Positions 8,323-16,967 of a stretch of 64,000 nucleotides of DNA are shown here, piece after piece. Source of the DNA: Salegentibacter sp. Hel_I_6 (GTDB lineage: Bacteria > Bacteroidota > Bacteroidia > Flavobacteriales > Flavobacteriaceae). The notes beneath the pieces are model-generated. The model saw only the letters and a program-made list of their open reading frames with translations. It did not search any database and was not told where the DNA came from. Within the stretch, counting starts at the first letter, position 1. Each line of letters begins with the position of its first letter. The translations under genes and the position numbers were made by a program. Location: NCBI RefSeq assembly GCF_000745315.1, contig NZ_JQNQ01000001.1, positions 3,348,001 through 3,412,000 on the forward strand. The letters are read 5' to 3'.

Positions 8323-9696
8323 TTATTTAGCCAGCGGGTCTAACTGAACAATTTTTAACCTGGAATTTCGGCGTAGATAACTTTGAATAATATGCTGTGC
8401 ATCCCTATCGTTTTTCATTGGGGTTATTATAGATCTAATGATGTCTATGTTATTGATTTGGTGATTTAAATTAAAATATCCAATTCCTTTAAATTCACCA
8501 TCCTCCACAAGCAAAGCGCTTTTTTCATCAATATCCCTACCTCGATCTATTACTAACATATGTTGATTTTTATAAGAATGTTGATCAATAAGTGCTCTTA
8601 CCCGCTCATTATAAGATTCAGCCGATTCTTCCTCAATACAGGCACCATGGCATTTTTTGATCGTGTAGTTAAAACAATTTCCAGAACCTTTTTCAAGGCT
8701 GCAAAGTCTTTGGCAGAGTTCATATTTATCAATCCACATTTCCAAAACATTTCTGGCTCTTTTAAGAGAAGAAAATGTAGTAATGCTATTCTTTTTCCCA
8801 GCCCGGGCGATATAGAGATTTATATAGCCATTTTCATCTGTAGAATGATAGAGCGCGTGACTAAATATATTCTTCTTTAGAGCCTTATTGTATTTAGGTT
8901 TATTCTGCTTTATTTCCTGATTCTCCTTTAAAAGTGCTACGAGTTCGTTACCGGTAGCTTCAAAACTAACCGAGGAAACTTCTTTTTGCATTTGCCTGGC
9001 TTTATGTTGCTCACTAGTGAAATGCTGAGTTACACGCTTTTTAATATTCCTGCTTTTTCCAATATATATAATCTCCCCTTCGTTATCATGAAAGTAATAT
9101 ACTCCAGTAATACCTGGGAGATCCTCCAAAATATAAACCAGCCGGGTATCTACCTGTCGTTTAGGTTCTAATTTTACGGCATCTTTTAGAATATTTTTCT
9201 CAACATCTTTAGCGAGAAGCATTTTAAAAAGTTTCACAGTGGCCTGGGCATCTCCGCTAGCGCGGTGTCTATCGCTCAAGGGAATTCCCAGGGCTCTAAC
9301 CAATTTACCCAGGCTATAAGACGCCTGGTCTGGGATGAGTTTTTTAGAAAGTTCTACGGTACAGAGGGATCTTCTTTCAAAATCAAAGCCCAGCCTTTTA
9401 AACTCGGTGCGAAGAATACGATAATCGAATTTTGCATTGTGGGCTACCAAAACACAGTCTTCGGTAATTTCTACGATGCGTTTGGCAATTTCGTAAAATT
9501 TAGGTGCATTACGCAGCATATCGTTATTAATTCCAGTGAGGTTCACAACAAAAGGCTGAATTGCTTTTTCAGGATTTACAAGGCTTATAAACTGATCTAC
9601 TACTTTTAGTCCATCAAACTTATAAATAGCAATTTCGGTTATTCCTTCTTCGTTGTATTTACCACCGGTGGTTTCTATGTCTACTACTGCGTACAA
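8323..9696 (-). CDS. DnaQ-like exonuclease fused to a GIY-YIG nuclease domain
   Basis: Two nuclease modules in one 457-aa protein. Residues 1-165 are a DEDDh 3'-5' exonuclease: DIETTGG (Exo I), VAHNAKFDYRIL (Exo II) and HRASGDAQAT (Exo III, with the His). Residues about 195-285 are a UvrC/Cho-like GIY-YIG domain (GVYYFHDNEG, then IIYIGKSRNIKKRV). A C-terminal region has spaced cysteines (CQRLCSLEKGSGNCF, KKCHGAC), similar to the tail of UvrC/Cho-type proteins. A repair role is inferred from this pairing. The start is TTG at 9696, since Exo I begins only six residues later. It lies 23 bases after yggS in the same direction. Confidence 0.9.
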   Translation of the reverse strand: MYAVVDIETTGGKYNEEGITEIAIYKFDGLKVVDQFISLVNPEKAIQPFVVNLTGINNDMLRNAPKFYEIAKRIVEITEDCVLVAHNAKFDYRILRTEFKRLGFDFERRSLCTVELSKKLIPDQASYSLGKLVRALGIPLSDRHRASGDAQATVKLFKMLLAKDVEKNILKDAVKLEPKRQVDTRLVYILEDLPGITGVYYFHDNEGEIIYIGKSRNIKKRVTQHFTSEQHKARQMQKEVSSVSFEATGNELVALLKENQEIKQNKPKYNKALKKNIFSHALYHSTDENGYINLYIARAGKKNSITTFSSLKRARNVLEMWIDKYELCQRLCSLEKGSGNCFNYTIKKCHGACIEEESAESYNERVRALIDQHSYKNQHMLVIDRGRDIDEKSALLVEDGEFKGIGYFNLNHQINNIDIIRSIITPMKNDRDAQHIIQSYLRRNSRLKIVQLDPLAK

Positions 9697-9719
9697 AAAA
9701 TATGCTCCCGTTATTTTTA

Positions 9720-10373
9720 TTAATCTCTTTCTCCAAAAATATCACTCCCAATACGCAGCATATTGCTTCCGCAGTCTAAAGCGATTTTATAATCGCCGCT
9801 CATTCCCATGGATAGGATATTCATATTAGAATATTGTTCTTTAAAATCATCAAAAACCGATTTCAAATGTTCAAATTCTTTTTTTACCTGTGCCTCGTCA
9901 TCAGTGAAAGTAGCCATTCCCATAAGACCCTTTACCTTAACGTGATCTAACTTTTTAAATTCTTCTGAATCTAATATTTCTTTTGCTTTTTCAGCCGAAA
10001 TACCATATTTACTATCTTCTTCAGCAATTTTAATTTGAAGCAAGCAATCTATACAATGGCCATTTTTGTCGGCTTCTTTATGGATTTCTTTCAATAACTT
10101 TAGACTATCTACCGTGTGAATTAGCGATACGTAGGGCGCCATATATTTCACTTTGTTCCGCTGCACATGGCCTACCATATGCCATTCAATGTCCTTTGGG
10201 AGTTTTTCCCATTTATCGGTCATTTCCTGGATCTTATTCTCTCCAAACTGTCTATGTCCCGCTTCATAAGCCTCTAAAAGGTCATCTACTGTTTTGGTCT
10301 TGGAAACAGCAATTAGGGTAACATCGTCTGGTAAATCGTCTTTAAATTTTTTAATATTTTCTGATATATTCAT
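9720..10373 (-). CDS. YggS/PLPBP-family PLP homeostasis protein
   Basis: Pyridoxal-phosphate-binding protein of the YggS/PROSC family, thought to buffer free PLP and amino/keto-acid pools rather than catalyse a reaction. The 217-aa length is typical. Visible features are the PLP lysine K25 in LIAVSKTKT, GENKIQE, WHMVGHVQRNK, and the phosphate-binding end SMGMSGDYKIAL with RIGSDIFGER at the C-terminus. It ends 23 bases before the exonuclease gene and starts 5 bases after the DUF1015 gene, so it sits in a minus-strand operon. Confidence 0.93.
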   Translation of the reverse strand: MNISENIKKFKDDLPDDVTLIAVSKTKTVDDLLEAYEAGHRQFGENKIQEMTDKWEKLPKDIEWHMVGHVQRNKVKYMAPYVSLIHTVDSLKLLKEIHKEADKNGHCIDCLLQIKIAEEDSKYGISAEKAKEILDSEEFKKLDHVKVKGLMGMATFTDDEAQVKKEFEHLKSVFDDFKEQYSNMNILSMGMSGDYKIALDCGSNMLRIGSDIFGERD

Positions 10374-10378
10374 GCAAT

Positions 10379-11629
10379 TTATTTTTTAGTGGTTTCGAAT
10401 TCATAAATGGTTAACCCGTTCAATAGTTTGGGCTCAATGTAGGTGCTTTTTGGAGGCATGGTTAAACCTTCATCGGCAGTTTCTTTAATTTCCCTGATGC
10501 TTAGGGGAAGCATTCCAAAACCAACTGCAAATTCGCCTTTATCTATTCGGGTTTTAATTTCAATAAGATCATTCTTACCGTGAATATAAGAAATACGCCT
10601 GTCATTTCTAAGATCTTCAATCCCCAAAATTGGTTGCAATATTTTTTTATAAAGGATATAGGGATCTAATTTACTCAAAGAATCGCTGAATTCATAGTTT
10701 GTCTTTCGCAAGTAAAGGGAATAAAACTCCCCATCCAAATACATATTAAAATGATGTTTTTGTAGTGGTTTATAAACTTGCATCCCGTGATTTTCAATTC
10801 TGAAATATTCATCGAGATGAATAAGAAACTCTTCTTTGGTGTGCCCATTTAAATCGGTAATGAGCCTGCTAAATTCGTGGATCTTTAAATTGCTTTCTGA
10901 AATAAGATAGCTCATAAAATAATTATAAGCTTCCTTCCCGGTGTGATTGGGATTAGCTTCCCTGGACTCCTGTGCTAGCAAATAAGAAGAAGCACTTCTA
11001 TGGTGGCCATCGGCAATATACAAATGCGGCATTTGGTCAAATTCTTGCTGAATTTTTTTCAGTAAATCCTTTTCATCAATTTTCCATAAATAATGAATTT
11101 CCCGGTTTGCAGTAGCAAATTCATATTCTGGACGGGTGTCCATGACCTGGTCAATTACTTCATTTATTTTGGAATTATCGGGATAGGTAAGTAATACCGG
11201 TTCAGTATTAAAGCCTACTACTTTTAAGTAGTCTTTAAACATCGTTTCTCGGTGAGCGATGGTATCTTCGTGCCTTTTTATAAGGTTGTTTTCATAATCT
11301 TCGGCACTGGCGGCGGCTATAATTCCGCAGCAGGTACTTTCCCGACTCACAATTTTATAAAGATAGTATGCCGGTTTTTTATCTTTTATAAAAGAATCCT
11401 CTTCCTTAAACTCCAGATAGCGATTTTTGACCATTTGAAAGCGCTGCCCGCCGGTGATTTCGTGCTGAAATTTATAACCCGGATTCAGAATATGTAAAAA
11501 TGAATACGGGTTATATTGTAAGATCGCTCTTATTTCAGCTTCAGTATAATCTTCAAAAGATTTTGTAGCTACCAGGCCGGCTTTAGCCCGTTGCGGTCTA
11601 ACCGCTCTAAATGGAAGTATTTTGGTCAA
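10379..11629 (-). CDS. DUF1015-family protein
   Basis: A 416-aa protein of the DUF1015 family, recognisable by the start ILPFRAVRPQ, the central stretch LYIADGHHRSASSY (conserved histidines), and YIHGKNDL near the C-terminus. Biochemical function is not established; the family is often called a putative serine kinase/C-terminal hydrolase in databases, without firm evidence. The start is TTG at 11629, because the conserved LPFRAVRP begins at residue 5. It is 5 bases from yggS and 14 bases from the 3-hydroxyacyl-CoA dehydrogenase, so co-transcription is likely. Confidence 0.85.
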   Translation of the reverse strand: MTKILPFRAVRPQRAKAGLVATKSFEDYTEAEIRAILQYNPYSFLHILNPGYKFQHEITGGQRFQMVKNRYLEFKEEDSFIKDKKPAYYLYKIVSRESTCCGIIAAASAEDYENNLIKRHEDTIAHRETMFKDYLKVVGFNTEPVLLTYPDNSKINEVIDQVMDTRPEYEFATANREIHYLWKIDEKDLLKKIQQEFDQMPHLYIADGHHRSASSYLLAQESREANPNHTGKEAYNYFMSYLISESNLKIHEFSRLITDLNGHTKEEFLIHLDEYFRIENHGMQVYKPLQKHHFNMYLDGEFYSLYLRKTNYEFSDSLSKLDPYILYKKILQPILGIEDLRNDRRISYIHGKNDLIEIKTRIDKGEFAVGFGMLPLSIREIKETADEGLTMPPKSTYIEPKLLNGLTIYEFETTKK

Positions 11630-11643
11630 ATTCTACAAATAAT

Positions 11644-12531
11644 TTAGCTGAATTGTGAAGAAACCTTTTCGGCTTTTTTACTTTCAGAATAATCATAAAA
11701 ACCTTCACCAGATTTTATTCCCAGTTTTCCAGCCATAACCATGTTAGTCAATAGAGGACAGGGTGCGTATTTCGGATTTTTGAAACCGTCGTACATCACT
11801 TCCAGGATAGAATGACAAACATCTAAACCTATAAAATCGGCTAATTGAAGCGGGCCCATTGGGTGTGCCATTCCTAATTTCATTACGGTGTCAATTTCCT
11901 TAACGCCAGCAACGTTGTTGTAAAAAGTTTCAATTGCCTCGTTTATCATAGGCATCAAAATACGGTTGGCAACAAAGCCCGGGTAATCGTTAGCTTCAAC
12001 CGGAACTTTTTTCAGGTTTTCTGAAAGTTCCATAACGCTTTTAGTAACCTTATCGCTTGTGTTATAACCGCGAATAATCTCTACCAGTTTCATAATTGGT
12101 ACAGGGTTCATAAAATGCATTCCAATAACACGCTCGGGATTGGAAACTACTGAAGCGATTTTTGTAATAGAAATTGAAGAAGTGTTACTCGCTAAAATGG
12201 TTTCTGCTGAACAATTTTCGTCCAGTTGCTTAAAGATTTTAAGTTTTAGGTCTTCATTTTCTGTAGCTGCTTCAACTACAAGATCTATTTCCTTAACACC
12301 TTCAGGAATATCGGTAAATGTGGTAATGTTGTTTAGTGTAGCTTCTTTATCTGCTTCACTTATTTTTTCTTTAGAAACCATTCGGTCTAAATTCCCCGAA
12401 ATAGTTTTCATTCCCTTATCCAGACTTTCTTCTGAAATGTCTATAAGGTTTACTTTGTATCCAAATTGGGCAAAAGTGTGGGCGATTCCGTTGCCCATTG
12501 TTCCTGCTCCTATAACTGCTATATTTTTCAT
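11644..12531 (-). CDS. 3-hydroxybutyryl-CoA dehydrogenase
   Basis: NAD(P)-dependent 3-hydroxyacyl-CoA dehydrogenase, 295 aa, the usual size for the single-function short-chain enzyme (Hbd/PaaH type). The dinucleotide loop is GAGTMGNGIAHTFAQFG at 7-23. The catalytic region is VIGMHFMNPVPIMKLVEI with the catalytic His-Asn environment, followed by NDYPGFVANRILMPMINEA and the C-terminal domain GPLQLADFIGLD. It converts 3-hydroxybutyryl-CoA and acetoacetyl-CoA. Its thiolase and crotonase partners are not in this window, so the pathway (butyrate, polyhydroxybutyrate or phenylacetate type) is not defined here. Confidence 0.92.
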   Translation of the reverse strand: MKNIAVIGAGTMGNGIAHTFAQFGYKVNLIDISEESLDKGMKTISGNLDRMVSKEKISEADKEATLNNITTFTDIPEGVKEIDLVVEAATENEDLKLKIFKQLDENCSAETILASNTSSISITKIASVVSNPERVIGMHFMNPVPIMKLVEIIRGYNTSDKVTKSVMELSENLKKVPVEANDYPGFVANRILMPMINEAIETFYNNVAGVKEIDTVMKLGMAHPMGPLQLADFIGLDVCHSILEVMYDGFKNPKYAPCPLLTNMVMAGKLGIKSGEGFYDYSESKKAEKVSSQFS

Positions 12532-12587
12532 TTTGTGTGGTTTTTACATGAATTTCAGCCTTAAAATAGACTGAAATAGATTTTATA

Positions 12588-13565
12588 TTATTTACTAAAA
12601 CTTTCAATAACTCCGTTGGCAACACGCAAGGCTTCAGCGCCCTGTTCCAGCGTCACTATTGGAGTGGTATTATTATTAATGGCGTCGGCAAAAGTTTCCA
12701 ACTCGTCTAAAATGGCGTTGTTTGGAGAAACATCAGGATTATCAAAATAGATTTGTTTTTTTATTCCTTCTGCGTTTTGCAAGATCATCGCGTAATCATC
12801 TTCTTTTTCGGGGGCATCTTTCATTTTCACCACCTCGCATTTTTTCTCTAGAAAATCTACAGAGATATAAGCGTCTCGCTGAAAAAATCTGGATTTCCGC
12901 ATATTTTTCATAGAAATTCGGCTGGCGGTTAAGTTGGCCACGCATCCGTTTTCAAATTCAATTCTAGCGTTGGCAATATCTGGAGTATCGCTAATCACTG
13001 AAACTCCGCTGGCATTAATATTTTTTACTTTCGACTTTACTACGCTTAAAACAGCATCAATATCGTGGATCATTAAATCCAGAACCACAGGAACATCTGT
13101 GCCACGCGGATTAAACTCTGCAAGACGATGCGCCTCAATAAACATAGGGTTTTCAATTCGGGAAGCTACAGCTCTAAAAGCCGGATTAAAACGTTCTACG
13201 TGTCCCACCTGGCCTTTTACGCCATGCTTCTTGGCTAAAGCGATAAGTTCTTCGGCTTCCGCAAATGTGTTGGTAATGGGTTTTTCTATAAAAAGATGTT
13301 TACCTGCGGTAATTGTTTTTTTAGCTACTTCAAAATGGGAAAGGGTAGGAGTTACTACATCGACCACATCTACCGCGGCGATGAGGTCTTCTATGGTATC
13401 AAATTTTTTATAGCCGAATTCCGTAGCAATCTTTTCAGCATTTCCTGAATTGGCATCGTAGAAACCTACCAGCTCATATTTTTCAGATTGATTAAGTAAT
13501 TTTAAATGTATCTTTCCTAAGTGTCCTGCACCAAGCACGCCTACTTTCAGCATATTATTTAGCAT
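12588..13565 (-). CDS. Gfo/Idh/MocA-family oxidoreductase
   Basis: Cytoplasmic NAD(P)-dependent dehydrogenase of the Gfo/Idh/MocA family, 325 aa. The Rossmann loop is VGVLGAGHLGKIH. The family signature HLFIEKPITNTF lies near residues 90-101, and the substrate domain holds HDIDAVLSVVKSKVKNI. There is no signal peptide, unlike the Tat-type relative at 4523. A second Met at 13553 would start right before KVGVLGAG and is an equally good start. It is the first gene of the minus-strand run and is divergent from pcm. The substrate is unknown. Confidence 0.87.
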   Translation of the reverse strand: MLNNMLKVGVLGAGHLGKIHLKLLNQSEKYELVGFYDANSGNAEKIATEFGYKKFDTIEDLIAAVDVVDVVTPTLSHFEVAKKTITAGKHLFIEKPITNTFAEAEELIALAKKHGVKGQVGHVERFNPAFRAVASRIENPMFIEAHRLAEFNPRGTDVPVVLDLMIHDIDAVLSVVKSKVKNINASGVSVISDTPDIANARIEFENGCVANLTASRISMKNMRKSRFFQRDAYISVDFLEKKCEVVKMKDAPEKEDDYAMILQNAEGIKKQIYFDNPDVSPNNAILDELETFADAINNNTTPIVTLEQGAEALRVANGVIESFSK

Positions 13566-13634
13566 TTTTCACAAAAATAGCATTTTGATTGTAAATAGTT
13601 TAGCAATAGACTGGGGAATCTCCCCTAATTTCCC

Positions 13635-13666
13635 TTGGCAACTTTGACTTGTAATGAGTATTTTTG
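13635..13666 (+). promoter_or_regulatory. promoter of pcm
   Basis: TTG at 13635-13637, 21 bases of spacer, then TATTTTTG at 13659-13666, matching the Bacteroidota TTG-N19-21-TAnnTTTG form. It ends 20 bases before the GTG start at 13687. Confidence 0.6.
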
Positions 13667-13686
13667 CAATCTAAACGGGAAATTAA

Positions 13687-14331
13687 GTGATTGAGGATAA
13701 TTTTAGACATAAAGGTAAAAGACAGCAATTAGTAAAAACCGTGAAGAAAAAGGGCATTACTGATAAAGCAGTTTTAGATGCGGTTGGGAAAATTCCCCGG
13801 CATCTCTTTATGGATAGCAGTTTTGAGGATCACGCATACCAGGATAAAGCTTTTCCCATTGCTGCAGATCAAACGATCTCCCAGCCTTATACCGTAGCTT
13901 TTCAAACCGAAAAACTGGAGATTGAAAAAGGTGATAAAGTGCTGGAAATTGGCACAGGTAGCGGCTACCAAACCGCAGTTTTGTGTGAGCTTGGTGCAAA
14001 AGTTTATAGTATAGAACGCCAGCGTGAACTCTATAAAAAGACAAAAACCTTTCTGAATAAAATTGGATACCGCCCCAAATATTTAAGTTTTGGTGATGGC
14101 TACAAAGGATTGCCAGATTATGCTCCTTTTGATAAAATTATTGTAACCGCCGGCGCACCCTATGTGCCTACAGATCTTTTAGGTCAGTTAAAAGTTGGTG
14201 GTAGAATGGTGATTCCCGTGGGAGACGATGTGCAAACGATGACTCTTTTTATAAGAAAATCTCTTAAAGAATTCGATAAAACCGAATTTGGGCAGTTTAG
14301 GTTTGTGCCTTTGCTTGGGGATAAGAATTAG
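13687..14331 (+). CDS. pcm: protein-L-isoaspartate O-methyltransferase
   Basis: SAM-dependent repair enzyme that methylates isoaspartyl residues in aged proteins, 214 aa (typical length). Visible are the family motif FPIAADQTISQPYTVA before the SAM site, the SAM loop VLEIGTGSGYQTAVL, an acidic residue after YSIER, and VTAGAPYVPTDLL. The start is GTG at 13687, giving MIEDNFRHKGKR; the promoter 20 bases upstream supports it. It is a single-gene unit, divergent from the Gfo/Idh/MocA gene and convergent with the damaged toxin gene. Confidence 0.95.
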   Translation: MIEDNFRHKGKRQQLVKTVKKKGITDKAVLDAVGKIPRHLFMDSSFEDHAYQDKAFPIAADQTISQPYTVAFQTEKLEIEKGDKVLEIGTGSGYQTAVLCELGAKVYSIERQRELYKKTKTFLNKIGYRPKYLSFGDGYKGLPDYAPFDKIIVTAGAPYVPTDLLGQLKVGGRMVIPVGDDVQTMTLFIRKSLKEFDKTEFGQFRFVPLLGDKN

Positions 14332-14381
14332 AAAGAGTTATAAGATATAAATTAATTAAACTATTTATATTAGGTAAAACC

Positions 14382-14684
14382 CTATTTCAGTCTTCCTGGA
14401 ATATCCATACGTTCGTGTAAGATCCTTATGATCTCTATAATGTTGTTCTCAATTTTTCTGTAGAATATTAAATGAGATTTCACTTTTGTAACTCGATAAT
14501 TTTTTCGTGTTTGCTCTACAGATTTTCCGATCAGGAAATTATCAGCTATAAATTCTATTTCTGCAATAATCAGATTATAATATCTATCAGCTTGTGGTTT
14601 AGATCATTTTTTGAGCGTATAAATCCAAATACTTTCTAAATCTTCAATCGCTTGTTGACTTATCCTATATTCGTTTTTACTCAT
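14382..14684 (-). pseudogene. ParE/RelE-family toxin gene interrupted by one TGA
   Basis: The frame reads MSKNEYRISQQAIEDLESI, then WIYTLKK, then TGA (14604-14606), then SKPQADRYYNLII and on to HERMDIPGRLK, for 100 codons in all. This is the full ParE fold: N-terminal helices, the RYYNLI helix, and the C-terminal LHERMD segment. ParE relatives usually have Trp right after the YTL-x-x stretch (as in WS or WG), so TGG to TGA is the simplest explanation. No other damage is visible. The start overlaps the ParD-like antitoxin by 8 bases, the normal operon arrangement. I infer an inactive toxin, unless the TGA is read through. Confidence 0.8.
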
Positions 14685-14922
14685 CGATACTGGAATGTAA
14701 TTTTTTTAAGTGCTCCTTTGGATCAAAACTTTCTACAAATCCACTTTCTTCTCCAACTTCCAGAGCTTTAACCAGTTCCATCTCTTTTCTTTCTTCTCTC
14801 TCCAATAATCTCAAAGCAGAATGAATAACCTCATCAACCGTATTATATCGTCCAGACTTCACTTCCTCATTGATGAAATCTTCAAAATAATCTCCAAGTG
14901 ATATTAAAGTGTTTTTTCCCAT
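14677..14922 (-). CDS. ParD-like antitoxin
   Basis: Type II antitoxin of the ParD/CopG family, 81 aa. The N-terminal ribbon-helix-helix part is NTLISLGDYFEDFINEEVKSG followed by RYNTVDEVIHSALRLLEREE, a textbook ParD signature. The acidic C-terminal tail (FDPKEHLKKLHSSIDE) would wrap the toxin. Its stop overlaps the start of the interrupted ParE-like gene by 8 bases. The antitoxin is intact while the toxin is not, so selection for the antitoxin may have relaxed or it may protect against a related toxin elsewhere. Confidence 0.9.
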   Translation of the reverse strand: MGKNTLISLGDYFEDFINEEVKSGRYNTVDEVIHSALRLLEREERKEMELVKALEVGEESGFVESFDPKEHLKKLHSSIDE

Positions 14923-14990
14923 TTTGAAAGTTTATTATTTAAATATAACTCATTTTGACAAGGGCGTCAAAATTTGAAAAATTTGAAAAT

Positions 14991-15027
14991 AAAAAAAGCC
15001 GGTTTAAAATGATTTAAACCGGCTTTC
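14991..15027 (-). terminator. intrinsic terminator after yidC
   Basis: A near-perfect stem around AAAGCCGGTTTAAA with a short AT loop. Read on the minus strand it is followed by seven T (14991-14997). It lies 22 bases past the yidC stop. Confidence 0.85.
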
Positions 15028-15048
15028 TCTTTTTAAGCTACAATTAGC

Positions 15049-16917
15049 TTACTTCTTCTTTTGTTGATTTTTTTGCTGTTCTGCCTGTTCCATCATTTCC
15101 TGCATTTTCCTGGTAAACTTATTCTGTTTCTTAGGCTTTTTCTTGTTCTCCTGGATTTTTGCGTGAATTTTATCTTCATCAATAATCACGTATTTAATCA
15201 CTAACATAATTCCGATAGTAATCAGGTTAGAGGTGAAGTAGTATAATGAAAGTCCACTGGCAAAGTTGTTAAAGAACACAAGCATAAATAGTGGAGACAA
15301 ATACATAATAAATTTCATATTAGGCATTCCCGGTTGCTGAGTCTGCTGCATACTTTGTCCCGTGGTCATCATCATATAAATAAAGATCGCGATAGATGCC
15401 AAAATTGGAAATAAACTCACGTGGTCTCCATAAAATGGAATATGAAAAGGTAACTCTGCAATAGTATCATAACTCGATAGATCGTCAGCCCATAAAAATC
15501 CTTTTTGCCTTAGTTGGAAAGCACTTGGGAAGAACTGAAATAATGCATAGAAAACCGGAATCTGCATTAAAGCCGGTAAACAACCACTCATTGGGCTGGC
15601 GCCTGCTTTGCTATACAGTTTCATGGTTTCCTGCTGCTTCTTCATCGCGTTGTCCTTATACTTCTCGTTAAGCTCATTAATTTCAGGTCTTAAAACCTTC
15701 ATTTTAGCCTGAGAGAGATAAGATTTGTATGTAACGGGGGAAAGAACGATCCTCACAACAATGGTCATTACAATAATTGCAATTCCGTAGCTTGGTAGAA
15801 CCCCACTTAAGAAACTAAAGAAGGGAATAAATACATATTTGTTGATCCATCCAAAAATACCCCAACCTAGTGGAACAATTTCATCTAAGTTACGGTCGTA
15901 ATCATTTAATATCTTATAATCTGTTGGTCCATAATACCAATTCATATTATAATTAAGCTCGCCACCTTTTAATTCTAAAGGCATTCTTGCGGTAAAATTT
16001 TTCGTGTAAACCGTATCTATTTCTTCATCCTGAACTAGATTTTCTGAAGTGAATTTACCAAGGCTAAATGGCGTATCAGTTAATAAAATGGAGGTAAAGA
16101 AATGCTGTTTAAAGGCTACATAGGTAATATCCTCATCTTCCTGTTCTTCAAAATCACCCGCACCAAGGTAATCATCGTCACCATCCTCATATTCATAAAT
16201 AAGTTCAGTATACTTATTTTCATAAGAAATACTTTTTGCGTGGCGATAACCTTTTAACTGCCAGTCCATATTGATGTCACGAGAGCTGTTTAAAACCCCG
16301 TTTAAGCCCTGAGATCTAATACTGAAATCCAGCATATATTCGCCAGGTTTCAGCACATAGCGATATTCCAGGAATTCATTTTCTGAAACTTTCAGCTTCA
16401 TAGAGATAATCTGGTTATCCCCGCTTTGAGTTACTTCGGGTTCAAAATAAAGGTTTTCGGTATCAAGAGTTCTACCGTCTGTAGTGGTGAAATTAATGTT
16501 GAAAGAAGCATTACCATCTTTTATTAAATAAACAGGAATAGAATCGAAGGTTTTAAAATTAGTTAACCTCGCTTCTGAAATATAACCACCTTTATTATCA
16601 ATTTTAAGTTCTAAAACATCGTTAGAAATGGTGGTTGTATTTTCTGTAGCCGATGGAAGACTGGCCGAATAACCAAAAGCACCTAAACGCTCGTGAGCCT
16701 GTGCAAGATTAGTAGAATCTGCACCAGAACTTTGAGCTTCCTGTTGCTGTGGAGGTTGATTGGAATCGGTATTTCCAGGAACTTCAACCTGCTCGGTCTC
16801 TTGTTGTGGTTCTAATCCTTCTTCAGAGGCACTGTTGGTATACAACATCCAAATTAAGATTCCACCAATAAGTATAAATCCAATTAAGGACTGAACATCA
16901 AATTTCTTTTCTTCCAT
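15049..16917 (-). CDS. yidC: membrane protein insertase YidC
   Basis: Inserts and folds inner-membrane proteins, alone or with SecYEG. At 622 aa it has the Gram-negative layout: a first transmembrane helix (LIGFILIGGILIWMLY), a Gln-rich linker, the large periplasmic beta domain (about 70-340), and the conserved five-helix core from about 365 on (YGIAIIVMTIVVRIVL, ASPMSGCLPALMQIPVFYALF, LFMLVFFNNFASGLSLYYF). The tail is strongly basic and Gln-rich (QQKNQQKKK), as expected for ribosome contact. pyrG lies 50 bases upstream in the same direction; a strong terminator follows. Confidence 0.97.
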   Translation of the reverse strand: MEEKKFDVQSLIGFILIGGILIWMLYTNSASEEGLEPQQETEQVEVPGNTDSNQPPQQQEAQSSGADSTNLAQAHERLGAFGYSASLPSATENTTTISNDVLELKIDNKGGYISEARLTNFKTFDSIPVYLIKDGNASFNINFTTTDGRTLDTENLYFEPEVTQSGDNQIISMKLKVSENEFLEYRYVLKPGEYMLDFSIRSQGLNGVLNSSRDINMDWQLKGYRHAKSISYENKYTELIYEYEDGDDDYLGAGDFEEQEDEDITYVAFKQHFFTSILLTDTPFSLGKFTSENLVQDEEIDTVYTKNFTARMPLELKGGELNYNMNWYYGPTDYKILNDYDRNLDEIVPLGWGIFGWINKYVFIPFFSFLSGVLPSYGIAIIVMTIVVRIVLSPVTYKSYLSQAKMKVLRPEINELNEKYKDNAMKKQQETMKLYSKAGASPMSGCLPALMQIPVFYALFQFFPSAFQLRQKGFLWADDLSSYDTIAELPFHIPFYGDHVSLFPILASIAIFIYMMMTTGQSMQQTQQPGMPNMKFIMYLSPLFMLVFFNNFASGLSLYYFTSNLITIGIMLVIKYVIIDEDKIHAKIQENKKKPKKQNKFTRKMQEMMEQAEQQKNQQKKK

Positions 16918-16967
16918 GCTTTTAAACTATAACTTGCTTCTGGTCAATAATTCCGCCAGTATTGCTT

